A DNA stretch of 64,000 bases, taken from the NCBI RefSeq assembly GCF_016756775.1, contig NZ_JAERMU010000024.1, forward strand, positions 1-64,000, written 5' to 3'. Under the pieces are notes generated by a model, which saw only the letters and a list, made by a program, of their open reading frames with translations, was not told the DNA's origin and searched no databases. Positions 18,832 to 28,497 of the stretch are shown piece by piece. The position numbers and the translations under genes are program-made. Position 1 is the first letter of the stretch. Every line of letters begins with the position of its first letter. This DNA is from Dryocola clanedunensis subsp. sulfonylureivorans (GTDB lineage Bacteria > Pseudomonadota > Gammaproteobacteria > Enterobacterales > Enterobacteriaceae).

Positions 18832-19723
18832 ATGGCTGCTGGAGTTGTTTAAGCTCTTCTTCTGATAAGCCTGTGGCTTCGAGGATAGTCTCGGTTGGAA
18901 GACCCATTTTTAAAAGACGGCTTGCGATAGTCTGGGCACCTTCCTGTTTACCCTTTGCCCATCCCTTCTGCTCCAGCCATTCCGCAATAGTCATTAACGC
19001 CTCCTTATGTTCTGGTATGCCAGCTGTGAGATTCCGGAAGAATATTACTGGCTCGCTGATATTCCCACTGCGAAAAATATAGTGAATAGCAGCATCCAAC
19101 TGACGCCCGGTTGTAAACCCGCTCAATAATAACGCAATAAGTTTCTCCTGCAAGCTGGCGAGATCACGCTGGCGAATATGTTTTTGCAGCAGTTCGAGCA
19201 TGGCAACCCGGCGATGCTTCATGATTTCGTCATCGGGGATCGCCGTTACATCCACTAGTGGAAATTCGCCGCCGTACAGCCGCCAGGCAAGCTTTGGGGC
19301 GTCAAAATTTTCCAGCCACTTCATAGACCAGGGATAGGGCGATGTTCTTCCATGGTAGAAGAGGATGGGAATAACCAGCGGCAGGGACTCATTGCCCAAA
19401 TCCAGATGGCGCTGCATTGCGGCAATGGCGTAGCGCATCAGGCGAAAGGCCATATGCCGGTCCGGCGAGCTTTGATGTTCAATCAGCGCGTAAACATAGC
19501 CGTCACCTGTTTGTGTTTTCAGGGAATAAAGGACATCGCTGTAATAAGCGCGCAGCTTTTCCTCGATAAAACTCCCTGAAGCCAGCTGCAGGCTATTCAG
19601 ATCGCATACCTCAAGCAGGTGCTCAGGCAAATGAATTTCAAGAAAATCCCTCGCCGTTTCCGGGTGCGTTAAAAACTGCTTAAACACCGCATCGTGCGGC
19701 ATCGTCGTGGTTTTATCCTGCAT
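18830..19723 (-). CDS. Rpn family recombination-promoting nuclease
   Basis: 297-aa member of the Rpn family (PD-(D/E)XK nuclease, formerly transposase_31). E. coli RpnA-E promote RecA-independent recombination and have DNA endonuclease activity. Visible family motifs are MPHDAVFKQFL, TARDFLEIHLP, YYSDVLYS, YALIEHQSS (the catalytic E-x-Q), and MRYAIAAMQRHL. The C terminus is variable, with LPTETILEATGLSEEELKQLQ, the repeat-like tail typical of the family. It is a stand-alone gene convergent to fdnGHI. Related genes often occur in multiple diverged copies per genome. Confidence 0.9.
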   Translation of the reverse strand: MQDKTTTMPHDAVFKQFLTHPETARDFLEIHLPEHLLEVCDLNSLQLASGSFIEEKLRAYYSDVLYSLKTQTGDGYVYALIEHQSSPDRHMAFRLMRYAIAAMQRHLDLGNESLPLVIPILFYHGRTSPYPWSMKWLENFDAPKLAWRLYGGEFPLVDVTAIPDDEIMKHRRVAMLELLQKHIRQRDLASLQEKLIALLLSGFTTGRQLDAAIHYIFRSGNISEPVIFFRNLTAGIPEHKEALMTIAEWLEQKGWAKGKQEGAQTIASRLLKMGLPTETILEATGLSEEELKQLQQP

Positions 19724-19946
19724 GGCATCCGTGCCTCAATGTCCTTTAATGTGCAAAAGCTATCACGCGAAACGATCTTGTTAATTCCTTATTTTAAAGA
19801 ATGTTTTTGTTCTGGAAGCGGCATAACGCATCCGGGCAAGTTATTGCATTTTGCGATGAGCCACTGCGTAGCATCTTCCATTTATGAATCATTCTCATAA
19901 GCTCAAGCGGATTCAACGCATAGTCACCCGGCCCCGCGGCGGCTAG

Positions 19947-20972
<1,026 letters not shown>

Positions 20973-20984
20973 ACTTCTGAGAAA

Positions 20985-21007
20985 GTAGCAGGAAACTCTC
21001 CTGCTAC
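20985..21007. terminator. Hairpin between aldo/keto reductase and cas6f
   Basis: GTAGCAGGA, AACTC loop, TCCTGCTAC: a perfect 9-bp stem in the 77-bp convergent gap. On the minus strand it is followed by TTTCTC, so it probably terminates the csy operon and perhaps the reductase transcript. Confidence 0.6.
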
Positions 21008-21049
21008 CTGACTGGAGATGAGCAACGATAAACCGTGTTATGAACAGAC

Positions 21050-21604
21050 TTAAAACCAGGGAATCGTCGTACTTGCACTTAGCCCATAGCTGCTGAACAG
21101 CCCCTGGACCGGCTCCGGCTGCAGTTCGCCGTGCTGGATAAACAGGCGGAAGTGCTGCCCGGTTGACAGGCTTTTCATCTGCAAATAGGGCAACCCGGTA
21201 ATCTGAGGCTGCGTCTGAAGCGCCCGAAGCTCCGCTTCTTCTTCTGTTAGCCAGCCCTTACGAACTGAACGGCGTAACAGGCGTTCTACGTTGCTTTTCA
21301 CCTGGATACGGCTCACCGTCCGCCAGCCAGTTACCGCTGGCACGGGCTTTACATCCGCCAACTGACAATAATCCTGTAACCCGTTATGCCAGCGCGTGGC
21401 GCCCAGTTCGGTCAGTGCCGCTTTTGTTCCATGCAGGCGAAGCACCGAACCTGGTGTTTTTCCGGACTCGGGAAAACTGATGCCAATATCCCCCGCCTTG
21501 CGCGCCGCCAGCGCCAGATGCAGCTTCGAAAACAGTACGCCCATCAGCATCGGCTCTTTAAATTCCGGATGCGGCAATAATCGAATCTCCTGATAGCTCT
21601 CCAT
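21050..21604 (-). CDS. cas6f: Type I-F crRNA endonuclease Cas6f (Csy4)
   Basis: 184-aa processing nuclease that cuts the CRISPR repeat 3' of its hairpin and stays bound to it in the Csy effector. Start MESYQEIRLLPHPEF at 21604 matches other Csy4 proteins and has GGAG upstream; an upstream in-frame ATG would add ten residues overlapping csy3 and is unlikely. Catalytic His29 (FSKLHLAL), the Ser in LSTGQHFRLF, and the Arg-rich helix (VSRIQVKSNVERLLRR) that reads the hairpin are conserved. It is the last gene of the operon, 10 bp after csy3. Confidence 0.96.
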   Translation of the reverse strand: MESYQEIRLLPHPEFKEPMLMGVLFSKLHLALAARKAGDIGISFPESGKTPGSVLRLHGTKAALTELGATRWHNGLQDYCQLADVKPVPAVTGWRTVSRIQVKSNVERLLRRSVRKGWLTEEEAELRALQTQPQITGLPYLQMKSLSTGQHFRLFIQHGELQPEPVQGLFSSYGLSASTTIPWF

Positions 21605-21614
21605 CCCCAGCTCC

Positions 21615-22613
21615 CTACTCTGATTTTTCGCCAAAGACGCCGCCGCGAATCAAAACTGCCATCACATAATGCTGCTGTTCCGGTACAGGAATCTCGCCTT
21701 TCGTGACCCAGTTATCCAGCAGGGTGTAGAAATCCATTTTCTCTTTGGGCTGGCGACAGGCGATGCCTCGACTGGTCACGGAACCGTATGGCTCTACGGC
21801 AATCGCGCCCAGTGAATCTACCTGAGGGTGCCAGGTATCAATGGTGCGCAGCGCATTGCCGACCTTTTGCGAGTGCAGCGCCGCAACCTCGTTAACCTGA
21901 TAAAGCACCTTACTTTTGCTGCTGTTGCTGTCCAGCACCAGCTCCTGGGAAGGGAAGACCTCCTGCCCTTCGCCAAGACGGACATACGCCTCAACGTTCA
22001 GCAGGACAAAGGTGTCGCCCTTCAGCCCGCTCTCTATGACCGCTGCCAGCGCCTTAACCCCCTCCGCCTGCCCGTCGAAATCACGCAGTGGGTAATCATG
22101 AGCGTTAAATTCCCAGGCTTTCTTATCGTGGGTAACTACCACCCTGATATGTTCAGCCCCGACGCGATTGCGCCACAGGAAGCGCCCGTTAGCCAGATTG
22201 GTGGCATAACGCCGTGCCAGCTCGTTAAATCCATGTTCCTGGATGTATCCCTCAATAACACCCTGCAAAGTGTCCTGATAAAGCTTGTCGTTGCAGACCG
22301 ACGGTGTTGTAAGGTTCCCGAGAACCCGCAGGGTAAACGTCATTTTTAATGTATCTGCATCCGCAGGCAGCGCCGCAACGTCAACGCGTTGCAGGTTGGC
22401 TTTCTGGATCTCAGCATCCAGCTTTGCCGGATCGCTCACCAGCGCGTTCTTCAGACGGTTAGAGATAGTTCCGCGCACCGCTTTTTCCTGGATGCGAACA
22501 GGTGCCCACTCAGTTCCATCCCAGTTTCCAGCGAACATGACCGCATCTGAATTCGCCAGCTTGCGTTCAAAAGCGAGTACGGAGGCGGTTTTAATACCAG
22601 TCGTTTTAGCCAT
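21615..22613 (-). CDS. csy3: Type I-F backbone protein Csy3 (Cas7f)
   Basis: 332-aa Cas7-type protein; six copies normally polymerise along a 32-nt spacer, each covering six nucleotides. Start [19 protein letters not shown] at 22613 follows GAGGGATC. Family features include the N-terminal [49 protein letters not shown] and the C-terminal [12 protein letters not shown]. It lies 11 bp after csy2 in the same operon. The short spacer of the mini-array at 25209 would be covered by fewer Csy3 copies. Confidence 0.95.
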   Translation of the reverse strand: MAKTTGIKTASVLAFERKLANSDAVMFAGNWDGTEWAPVRIQEKAVRGTISNRLKNALVSDPAKLDAEIQKANLQRVDVAALPADADTLKMTFTLRVLGNLTTPSVCNDKLYQDTLQGVIEGYIQEHGFNELARRYATNLANGRFLWRNRVGAEHIRVVVTHDKKAWEFNAHDYPLRDFDGQAEGVKALAAVIESGLKGDTFVLLNVEAYVRLGEGQEVFPSQELVLDSNSSKSKVLYQVNEVAALHSQKVGNALRTIDTWHPQVDSLGAIAVEPYGSVTSRGIACRQPKEKMDFYTLLDNWVTKGEIPVPEQQHYVMAVLIRGGVFGEKSE

Positions 22614-22624
22614 GATGTGATCCC

Positions 22625-23557
22625 TCAAAATGTATCGAAATAGTCTACTTCTTCGTTGTCGTCTGCAGGCGTAGCCTGCCCACGGCAGTAGTAGCCGGTA
22701 TCGGTGGTGCGATAACGCCAGAACAATTCGTCAGCCTGTTTAATGCGATGCGCGCCAACCCACTCGCCTACCCCATAAACAGCTTCAGCAAAGCAGAACG
22801 GCGTCTCGCTATCGCGCGTGTTGATCACCTGCCCCGGGGCATAAAGCGGAGAAATACGCTGCCAGCCGGTCATCAGCGGCACCAGATAACCAGGTCGTGG
22901 CTTTCTCTGCCAGGACCACTCCACCTGCCCCGTGGCGTGTTCACCCTCGGCTTCCGCCGCGAACTTCAGCGCCGCGAAGTCGAGCCAGGCATCCATCATT
23001 TCCGTTTCAGGGTCGTGCGCTTTGAGCGCCTGATAATGTTCAGCAAGCCAGTCAGAACGATCCAGCAGCGCAAAGCCGGGCATCAGGCCAAAGAGATGGT
23101 CTTTAAATTTTTGGTGGCTGCAAACCCGAACATTTCGCAAACGGGTAATGGACCCCCCGGCCAGCTTCTGTGTCTGACAAAGCGTTTGCAGATGCGCCTG
23201 CAAATCACCAATGCCAATATCGCCGTTGGCAATTTCACCGTGGCACTCCATCACCAGCGAAACGGTCAGGTGCATTCGTCCTTCTTCATTAAACGACGCC
23301 GTTTTCCCTTCTCTGGTGAGGGGATTTCGAGTTAACGCAAACTGGTAATCTCGCCCGGAAGAGTAGGCATGAGCCTGATGGCGATGGCAGATTACCCCGC
23401 AGCCTTCCAGCCGCAGCCCATGGCTAAGCTGGAGTTTGCGTGACAGGGCGTGCGTATAGCCCAGGAAATGAGTGATTGAGGGAAAGCCCCACGTCAGCCC
23501 CGCCACGGCGCTAGCGTTTTCCACCTCCAGCCAGGGTAAGATAATGATATTACTCAT
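22625..23557 (-). CDS. csy2: Type I-F effector subunit Csy2 (Cas5f)
   Basis: 310-aa Cas5-type protein that pairs with Csy1 at the 5' handle of the crRNA. Start [21 protein letters not shown] at 23557 is the family N terminus and overlaps the csy1 stop by 8 bp, indicating coupling. Visible family motifs are [21 protein letters not shown] and the C-terminal [17 protein letters not shown]. An extended frame to 23647 lies inside csy1 and is rejected. Confidence 0.94.
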   Translation of the reverse strand: MSNIIILPWLEVENASAVAGLTWGFPSITHFLGYTHALSRKLQLSHGLRLEGCGVICHRHQAHAYSSGRDYQFALTRNPLTREGKTASFNEEGRMHLTVSLVMECHGEIANGDIGIGDLQAHLQTLCQTQKLAGGSITRLRNVRVCSHQKFKDHLFGLMPGFALLDRSDWLAEHYQALKAHDPETEMMDAWLDFAALKFAAEAEGEHATGQVEWSWQRKPRPGYLVPLMTGWQRISPLYAPGQVINTRDSETPFCFAEAVYGVGEWVGAHRIKQADELFWRYRTTDTGYYCRGQATPADDNEEVDYFDTF

Positions 23558-24872
23558 GGCGATAGCTCCTGATGGTTTGCTCCATTTCACGCAGGCGACG
23601 ACGGAACAAGGGTTTGCTTTGCCACTCCCGAAGCTCGGCTTTGCCAACGTTTATTTCACCGCGTCGCAGATGGCCGTTTAGCCACAGCGCAAAATCTTCC
23701 GCTAATGCGGCCTGCCAGTCTTCTTTCTCACGCTCAAGACGGAACGCTTCATCGCTCTGCGCACGCCACGGGTCCAGCCATAATTGCTGCAAAGGTTTAA
23801 GCTGGCACTCGTCATTCTGTGTCCAGCAGGACCATTCAGGGCGCTGAATATCAGCCGCCTGGCTAAACAGCACATCGATGATTTCATCAACTAAGCGATC
23901 GCAGACGCGGCGGATAGCATGGTTATTAGCTTCTTCAGATTTGATAAGCAGGCTGATAAGGCGGCGGCGGATATCCCGCGTGGCAGATTCGAAGGGGCCA
24001 GGCCCAAAAAATGTTTTCCTGGCGTAAGGAGGGTTGTGCTGTGTTTTCCATGTCGGCGGCATCGACGACAGCAGCCATGTGCGCCCGCCGCGCGTGCTGT
24101 TTAAAGCAGAAATATTCTGGGGTTTGGTGCCGCCGAAATTCATCACTGCTGTTTTAGGAAAAATGACCAGCGGCTGCGGATGCCACTGGCCATCTTTACG
24201 TGCTTTCCAGGCCGCTTTACTTTCATCGCTAAAGCGCAAAGCCACCAGACGCTGATGCAGCGCATGGGCTAACGATGAGGAAAAAAGTGGGTTCAGGAGA
24301 TGATAGCCGTCGGCAACCGGAAAATAGATCTGTTTGGCGAGCTTGTGGGAGGCCAGCTCTTTGGATTTGAGCGCTTCTGAAAAACCAGCGAGCCAGTCGT
24401 TTAACTGCCGATCGTTTTCAGCAAGCGGCGCAAAAGGAGCGGGATCCTGCCGCTGTAAACAGGCCAGCAGAGAATCACCCTCAACTTCGCTTTGCAGCAG
24501 TTTGGCAACGTCCAGGGCAGCCGCATTGCCAACCGCGTCGACGGCGGGTTTGCTAAGCGATGAGGTAGACAAGTAGCCTTCAGATACCGTCGCTTCGCTG
24601 AAAAAACTGCTGTTTTTGGCATCGCCATGCGTGAATTTCGCGGCATGCGTCACCAGATTAATTTGCCCGGCGCGGCGCGCGGCATCCGTTAGCCAGGCCA
24701 GCGTTTCATACCGCAGCTCCAGCTCCCGGCGTTCCTGCAAAATTTCACTTTGCAGCACAGCATCGGCAGAACCCAGCCGTTTTTGGGCATCTTTATCGAA
24801 TGCATCAAGCTTCGTTTGCCGTCGCCCGGCAATAAAACTAACGATAAATGCCGTTAGTGCTTTGTGTGACAT
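23550..24872 (-). CDS. csy1: Type I-F large subunit Csy1 (Cas8f)
   Basis: 440-aa Cas8-type subunit that recognises the CC PAM and binds the crRNA 5' handle with Csy2. Features seen: FIAGRRQTKLDAF near the N terminus, the central FGGTKPQNISALNSTRGGRTWLL segment highly conserved in Csy1, and AFRLEREKEDWQAALAEDFALWLNGHL near the end. The start ATG at 24872 is preceded by AAGGAG. It is the first gene of csy1-csy2-csy3-cas6f and has its own 388-bp upstream region, so it is probably transcribed from a promoter there and not only by read-through from cas2-3. Confidence 0.95.
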   Translation of the reverse strand: MSHKALTAFIVSFIAGRRQTKLDAFDKDAQKRLGSADAVLQSEILQERRELELRYETLAWLTDAARRAGQINLVTHAAKFTHGDAKNSSFFSEATVSEGYLSTSSLSKPAVDAVGNAAALDVAKLLQSEVEGDSLLACLQRQDPAPFAPLAENDRQLNDWLAGFSEALKSKELASHKLAKQIYFPVADGYHLLNPLFSSSLAHALHQRLVALRFSDESKAAWKARKDGQWHPQPLVIFPKTAVMNFGGTKPQNISALNSTRGGRTWLLSSMPPTWKTQHNPPYARKTFFGPGPFESATRDIRRRLISLLIKSEEANNHAIRRVCDRLVDEIIDVLFSQAADIQRPEWSCWTQNDECQLKPLQQLWLDPWRAQSDEAFRLEREKEDWQAALAEDFALWLNGHLRRGEINVGKAELREWQSKPLFRRRLREMEQTIRSYRHE

Positions 24873-25112
24873 CCCTTCTCCTTAACTTCACAATCATTTG
24901 AAATTCAAAGTAAAAATAGAACCTGAAATCTGCGAAACAGTTGAATTCGGCTCAACTTTGAAGAAGACATAATTTGGTTTTACCCAGAGGGCGCAAACAG
25001 AAACTAAACAGAGCAGATACCAGATCTCATTTAACCGCTTCATAAAATACCCACACATAAGATGACGTTGAAATAATGAGCAGAGATTACTTCAACCCAC
25101 CGACAATATCAA

Positions 25113-25134
25113 CCTATAGGGTTGTAGTTTTTTT
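25113..25134 (+). promoter_or_regulatory. Putative self-target of mini-array guide (CC PAM)
   Basis: CC at 25113-25114 is followed by TATAGGGTTGTAGTTTTTTT (25115-25134). This matches the 20-nt mini-array spacer at 25209-25228 at 17 of 20 positions. Positions 1-5 and 7-14 are identical; mismatches are at 6, 15 and 18. CC on the 5' side of the non-target strand is the type I-F PAM. The site lies just downstream of a minus-strand TATAAT box that could drive csy1, abuts a minus-strand TTGATA hexamer at 25107-25112, and reaches the -35 area of the plus-strand promoter of the mini-array. Effector binding here could block any of these. Confidence 0.7.
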
Positions 25135-25152
25135 AATGATATTTCAAGAATT

Positions 25153-25161
25153 GCTATTATA
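25153..25161. promoter_or_regulatory. Overlapping bidirectional -10 elements
   Basis: Plus strand: TGCTATTAT, an extended -10 (TG-N-TATTAT; hexamer 25155-25160), placing a start near 25167, 14 bp before the mini-array. Minus strand: the overlapping complement is a perfect TATAAT (25161-25156) pointing toward csy1, with a poor -35. The two hexamers are nearly superimposed, the symmetric arrangement of many bidirectional bacterial promoters. Confidence 0.55.
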
Positions 25162-25166
25162 CAGAC

Positions 25167-25248
25167 TTTCTTTAAACTGTAATCACTGCCGTACAGGCAG
25201 CTTAGAAATATAGAGTTGTAGTGTTGTTGTTAACTGCCGAACAGGCAG
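25167..25248 (+). ncRNA. One-spacer mini-array, putative Cas-regulating guide RNA
   Basis: Two degenerate I-F repeats flank a 20-nt spacer, in the opposite orientation to the cas genes. Repeat 1 (25181-25208) matches the main-array repeat at 26 of 28 positions and ends in the intact 5' handle CTTAGAAA. Spacer: TATAGAGTTGTAGTGTTGTT (25209-25228). Repeat 2 (25229-25256) is diverged but keeps the Cas6f stem CTGCC/GGCAG with loop GAACA instead of GTACA. Cas6f cutting would give a 48-nt guide: 8-nt handle, 20-nt spacer, 20-nt hairpin. The normal spacer length here is 32. An extended -10 precedes it and a strong hairpin follows. The architecture resembles CreR/CreA-type RNAs known from other CRISPR types; expression is inferred. 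Confidence 0.78.
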
Positions 25249-25274
25249 TTCGCGCCCTCATTAGAGGGCGCGAA
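25249..25274. terminator. Perfect 11-bp GC hairpin after mini-array
   Basis: TTCGCGCCCTC, loop ATTA, GAGGGCGCGAA. It begins at the base after the predicted Cas6f cut in repeat 2 and includes the cas2-3 stop codon in its loop. There is no T-run on either strand. It could end the mini-array RNA, protect its 3' end, or cap the cas2-3 message. Confidence 0.6.
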
Positions 25275-28200
25275 ACACACCCAGTACCGGGTGCCACAGC
25301 CAGGGCTCACCGTCGTGTTTATCCAGCCGTAAATTCATTTCGCCGTACCTTTCACTGACCTGTGCCAGCGTTAACTCGCGCGCCTCTGCCAGATCCATCA
25401 GCACCGTTGCATAATCCGTTTCTGTCCATGCCTCCACTCCTTCGGCCATCGTCAGCTGCTGACGCTTAAAAATGCCGGGATCTTTCCAGCCGGTGAAACC
25501 TTCATCGCGCACCATAAATGCTGGCTCATCAAACTCTTCCTCCATCCGCAGAAAATACTGGGCTTCCTGCTGTGAACGGCGAAACGGCGTACGTCTTTGC
25601 AGTTCGCCACTCCAGTTAATCGGCAGCCTCCACCAGTGCGCCGCCACCGGATCTTTGTCACTTTTTCCCAACAGCGCATCCCACATTCGCCCATGCTCAA
25701 GGGCAATAAGGCTGTCAAACTTCCCGATTGCAGACTTTGGCGGCTGGTTGAGGATGCGGGGGATGGCGTTAATAAAGCGGTACTGCTCCTGCGGCAGCAA
25801 ATCACGAAGATCATGGCTGCTTAAGGTGAACGCTGCGGTTTCAAAGCCCGGCTTACAGTAGGCGGGCTTTTGTTGCTTCAGGGCCCGGACGTTGCGCCCT
25901 AAAATGATCAGGTTGTCCTGCTGCGGCGGGCGCTGCCGGTGACGCTGAATACGCCCGGCAAACTGGATGATCGAACGCATTGAACTCGGTTCAACGATGC
26001 CCCAGTCCGCGTCCCAGTCCCGCCCCACTTCAATGACCGAGGTGCCCAGCACGACAAAGATATGATGCTGAGCCGCACTTTGCTCAACGGCATGGCGTAT
26101 TTCCGGCAGCTGCCAGAGCTGGTCCTCGTGATGCCGGGTAAACGCACTATCAAGACGTTTTTCAATATGGGAGCGCACCGTCAGAGGGTGCTGGCTGTGG
26201 TAAACGCAGTAGTGAATACAATAATCTTGCGGAGACGGCATTTGCATTAATGCCTGCGCTGTCGCTACCAGCGGATTGATATTCGCCATCCTTACCAGGC
26301 CCAGCGAGACGGTTTTACCGTTTTCATTTTGCTGATGATGAGACGCATGCAGCCGAAGTACTGCATCATGCAGAGTATCTGCAAGGGCGGTAATGACGTC
26401 ATCTGGACGCGCGGAGGAAGGGTTTACATCGACCAGGTCCGCACGGCGCAGGACTGTTTTCTCCGCCAGCCGCTTTGCACGGCGCTCGGCAAATTCCGTA
26501 TGGGCCTTGAGAAATTCTGTAGTTTTACCGTACTGGCCGCTAACAGATTCATCTTCATCGAACCAGCCGCAGCATACATTCAGCTGCGCTCCCGGTTCGC
26601 TGCATGCCTGCTGCCAGGCCTGACGTCCGGCGCAGTAAGCCGTAAAAAGCGCCAGCACAAGAGCGGGAGGAAGCGTGGCGGAAGAAAGCAGGACCCTGCC
26701 CCCTAACATGCCCGCCCAGTTCACCAGACGGCAAAGCGCGTGCTGGTCAGCAATGTCAAAATCGTCCGGCTCATCCAGCACGAGATCGCTGGTCAGCAGA
26801 CGCAACATGGGGGCAATCTGTTTCCCGCCACGTACGCCCTCGCTTGCAGGCATCAGATAATCAATCGTCGCGACCAGGACTGGTGCATTGATGAGGTTGC
26901 TTAATTTACCGTCGCTTTCAAAAAGGTGCCGCAAAGGCCCATGGTTCGCCACGCCGTCATAATGAACGTACTGGTGCTGTTCAAACAGGCTCTCCGCCGA
27001 CCTGCTGCTTTCATCAGGTCCGTCCTCATACAGCTCGCGGACCGCGGATGAACCAATCAACACCGCGAGATCGTCCTCCCCCAGCCCAAGCCGGGAGCGC
27101 AAAGCTTCGCCCGTTTGCAGCGTAAGGGTGCGCAGTCCCAGCGCGACTGTAAAACGACAGCCCTTCTCCTCCTGCGACAGTGCATACATAATACGGGCGT
27201 TGGCAAATGTTTTACCGCAGCCCGTCGACGCCATATTAATGCCAAAAAAGCCCTGCTTACGGGATTCATCCCGCATGCTTTCTGCCACATCCCATGCCCG
27301 GTTCTGCCAGCTAAAACGCCCCTTTTCCGCACGCTGTCGAAACCCTTTATGCCGGGTGATGGCCGGCAAATGGTCCCGCAACGCAGGGAGCATTCGCCCC
27401 AGCAATAAAGCGTGGTGGCTGACGCCAACGTTGTGTTCGTCCAGCTTCTGCTTCAGCCGCTTTGTCTGACGATCGGTGTTCGCCCAGGCGCGATAAGCCT
27501 CATCCTGCCATGCAGTCGTTGGGCTCTGGGCTGAGTAATGATGATCGGCAAGCATCAGCGACAGCCTTGCCAGGTGCGCGGTAAAACTATTCTCCAGCGA
27601 ACCAAACTCCTGCAATGACGTCGCCCGCAATGCCCGCTTTGCTATCTGCTGAGCTTTGCCGCGCCAGGTATGGCTGCGCAAAGGTGTGCCGTGCGGAAAT
27701 GACCAGACGCTCTGAAAATCCCCGGCCTGCCAGGCGTCGTGCAGATGGTTAAGAGAGTTCCAGTACGCGTTGAGCTGGCAGGTTAACCACTGACTATCAG
27801 GCGAGAGCGATGGAGGATTATCGCCATTATATTGTGGCAGCCGGTGATGGGAGACGATGAGCCAGGCAACAACCTTTGCCAGCGGCGGCAAAGTCTCGAA
27901 GGGGCTGCTGCTCCAGGTCGCTGAGTCTTTCTTCATTGCAAGACTGATGGTCTGTTCATCTTCGGCCGACAGCGTCCCGAGCCGGGCTAACCACTGCGCG
28001 TCAGTTTGTGAGCCAACAAATGCCTGAAACCAGCGCACGGAGATCCATTCATGGCGAAAGGGCTGAAAGCGCATTTTACTTTTGCCCTTTAGTCCCGCCT
28101 GGAACAGCCCGCCTGCTTTGCCAAAATCGTGAAACAGCCCGGCAATCGCCGCCAGCAGCGCAATACTTTCTGAGCTACGCCAGCTTGATTCATGCTGATT

Positions 28201-28497
28201 ACGCAGGATGTCGCGGGTGGTTCGGTTTGTTGGCACGGCCCCCGTAACGCTGAACCGCCGTGCGTTGCCCACAATCCACAGTAAATCCGTTTGGCCGCTT
28301 TTTTTGATCCAGTGGCACGCTACTGCCGTATTGCGCCGCGCTGTTTTTCTGAGCAGCCTGCGCAACGTGTCCAGGCCTTCCAGCGTGATGACGGTTTGCC
28401 AGGCAGCATCACCCGTACGTTCAGCAAACTGATCGAGTATCTGGCAGCTTTGCAGCCTGGCTTTTTTACTGCACTGGGAGATCAGTAAAATGTTCAT
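25261..28497 (-). CDS. cas3f: Type I-F fused Cas2-Cas3 nuclease-helicase
   Basis: 1078-aa fusion of Cas2 (residues 1 to about 95) and Cas3. Cas2 joins Cas1 in spacer acquisition; Cas3 degrades target DNA after Csy recruitment. The start MNILLISQCSKKARLQSC at 28497 is the family N terminus and overlaps cas1 by 4 bp (ATGA). The HD nuclease pair is at residues 123-124 (GLFHDFGKAGG). Helicase motifs: Walker A STGCGKT (424-430), DEPD box (575-578), SSAT motif III (605-608), and a later arginine-finger region (IIQFAGRIQRHRQRPP). No truncation or frameshift is seen. Its stop codon sits in the loop of a strong hairpin abutting the mini-array. Confidence 0.96.
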   Translation of the reverse strand: MNILLISQCSKKARLQSCQILDQFAERTGDAAWQTVITLEGLDTLRRLLRKTARRNTAVACHWIKKSGQTDLLWIVGNARRFSVTGAVPTNRTTRDILRNQHESSWRSSESIALLAAIAGLFHDFGKAGGLFQAGLKGKSKMRFQPFRHEWISVRWFQAFVGSQTDAQWLARLGTLSAEDEQTISLAMKKDSATWSSSPFETLPPLAKVVAWLIVSHHRLPQYNGDNPPSLSPDSQWLTCQLNAYWNSLNHLHDAWQAGDFQSVWSFPHGTPLRSHTWRGKAQQIAKRALRATSLQEFGSLENSFTAHLARLSLMLADHHYSAQSPTTAWQDEAYRAWANTDRQTKRLKQKLDEHNVGVSHHALLLGRMLPALRDHLPAITRHKGFRQRAEKGRFSWQNRAWDVAESMRDESRKQGFFGINMASTGCGKTFANARIMYALSQEEKGCRFTVALGLRTLTLQTGEALRSRLGLGEDDLAVLIGSSAVRELYEDGPDESSRSAESLFEQHQYVHYDGVANHGPLRHLFESDGKLSNLINAPVLVATIDYLMPASEGVRGGKQIAPMLRLLTSDLVLDEPDDFDIADQHALCRLVNWAGMLGGRVLLSSATLPPALVLALFTAYCAGRQAWQQACSEPGAQLNVCCGWFDEDESVSGQYGKTTEFLKAHTEFAERRAKRLAEKTVLRRADLVDVNPSSARPDDVITALADTLHDAVLRLHASHHQQNENGKTVSLGLVRMANINPLVATAQALMQMPSPQDYCIHYCVYHSQHPLTVRSHIEKRLDSAFTRHHEDQLWQLPEIRHAVEQSAAQHHIFVVLGTSVIEVGRDWDADWGIVEPSSMRSIIQFAGRIQRHRQRPPQQDNLIILGRNVRALKQQKPAYCKPGFETAAFTLSSHDLRDLLPQEQYRFINAIPRILNQPPKSAIGKFDSLIALEHGRMWDALLGKSDKDPVAAHWWRLPINWSGELQRRTPFRRSQQEAQYFLRMEEEFDEPAFMVRDEGFTGWKDPGIFKRQQLTMAEGVEAWTETDYATVLMDLAEARELTLAQVSERYGEMNLRLDKHDGEPWLWHPVLGVFRAL

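Noticed and set aside
22625-23647. N-terminally extended csy2 start at 23647
   Set aside because: The extra 30 residues overlap csy1 and are absent from the Csy2 family; ATG 23557 is coupled to the csy1 stop.
25076-25213. 45-codon plus-strand frame across the self-target and mini-array (possible toxin of a CreT kind)
   Set aside because: No ribosome site, not obviously rich in rare codons, and it ends inside the mini-array; chance is more likely. Not excluded as a short toxin.
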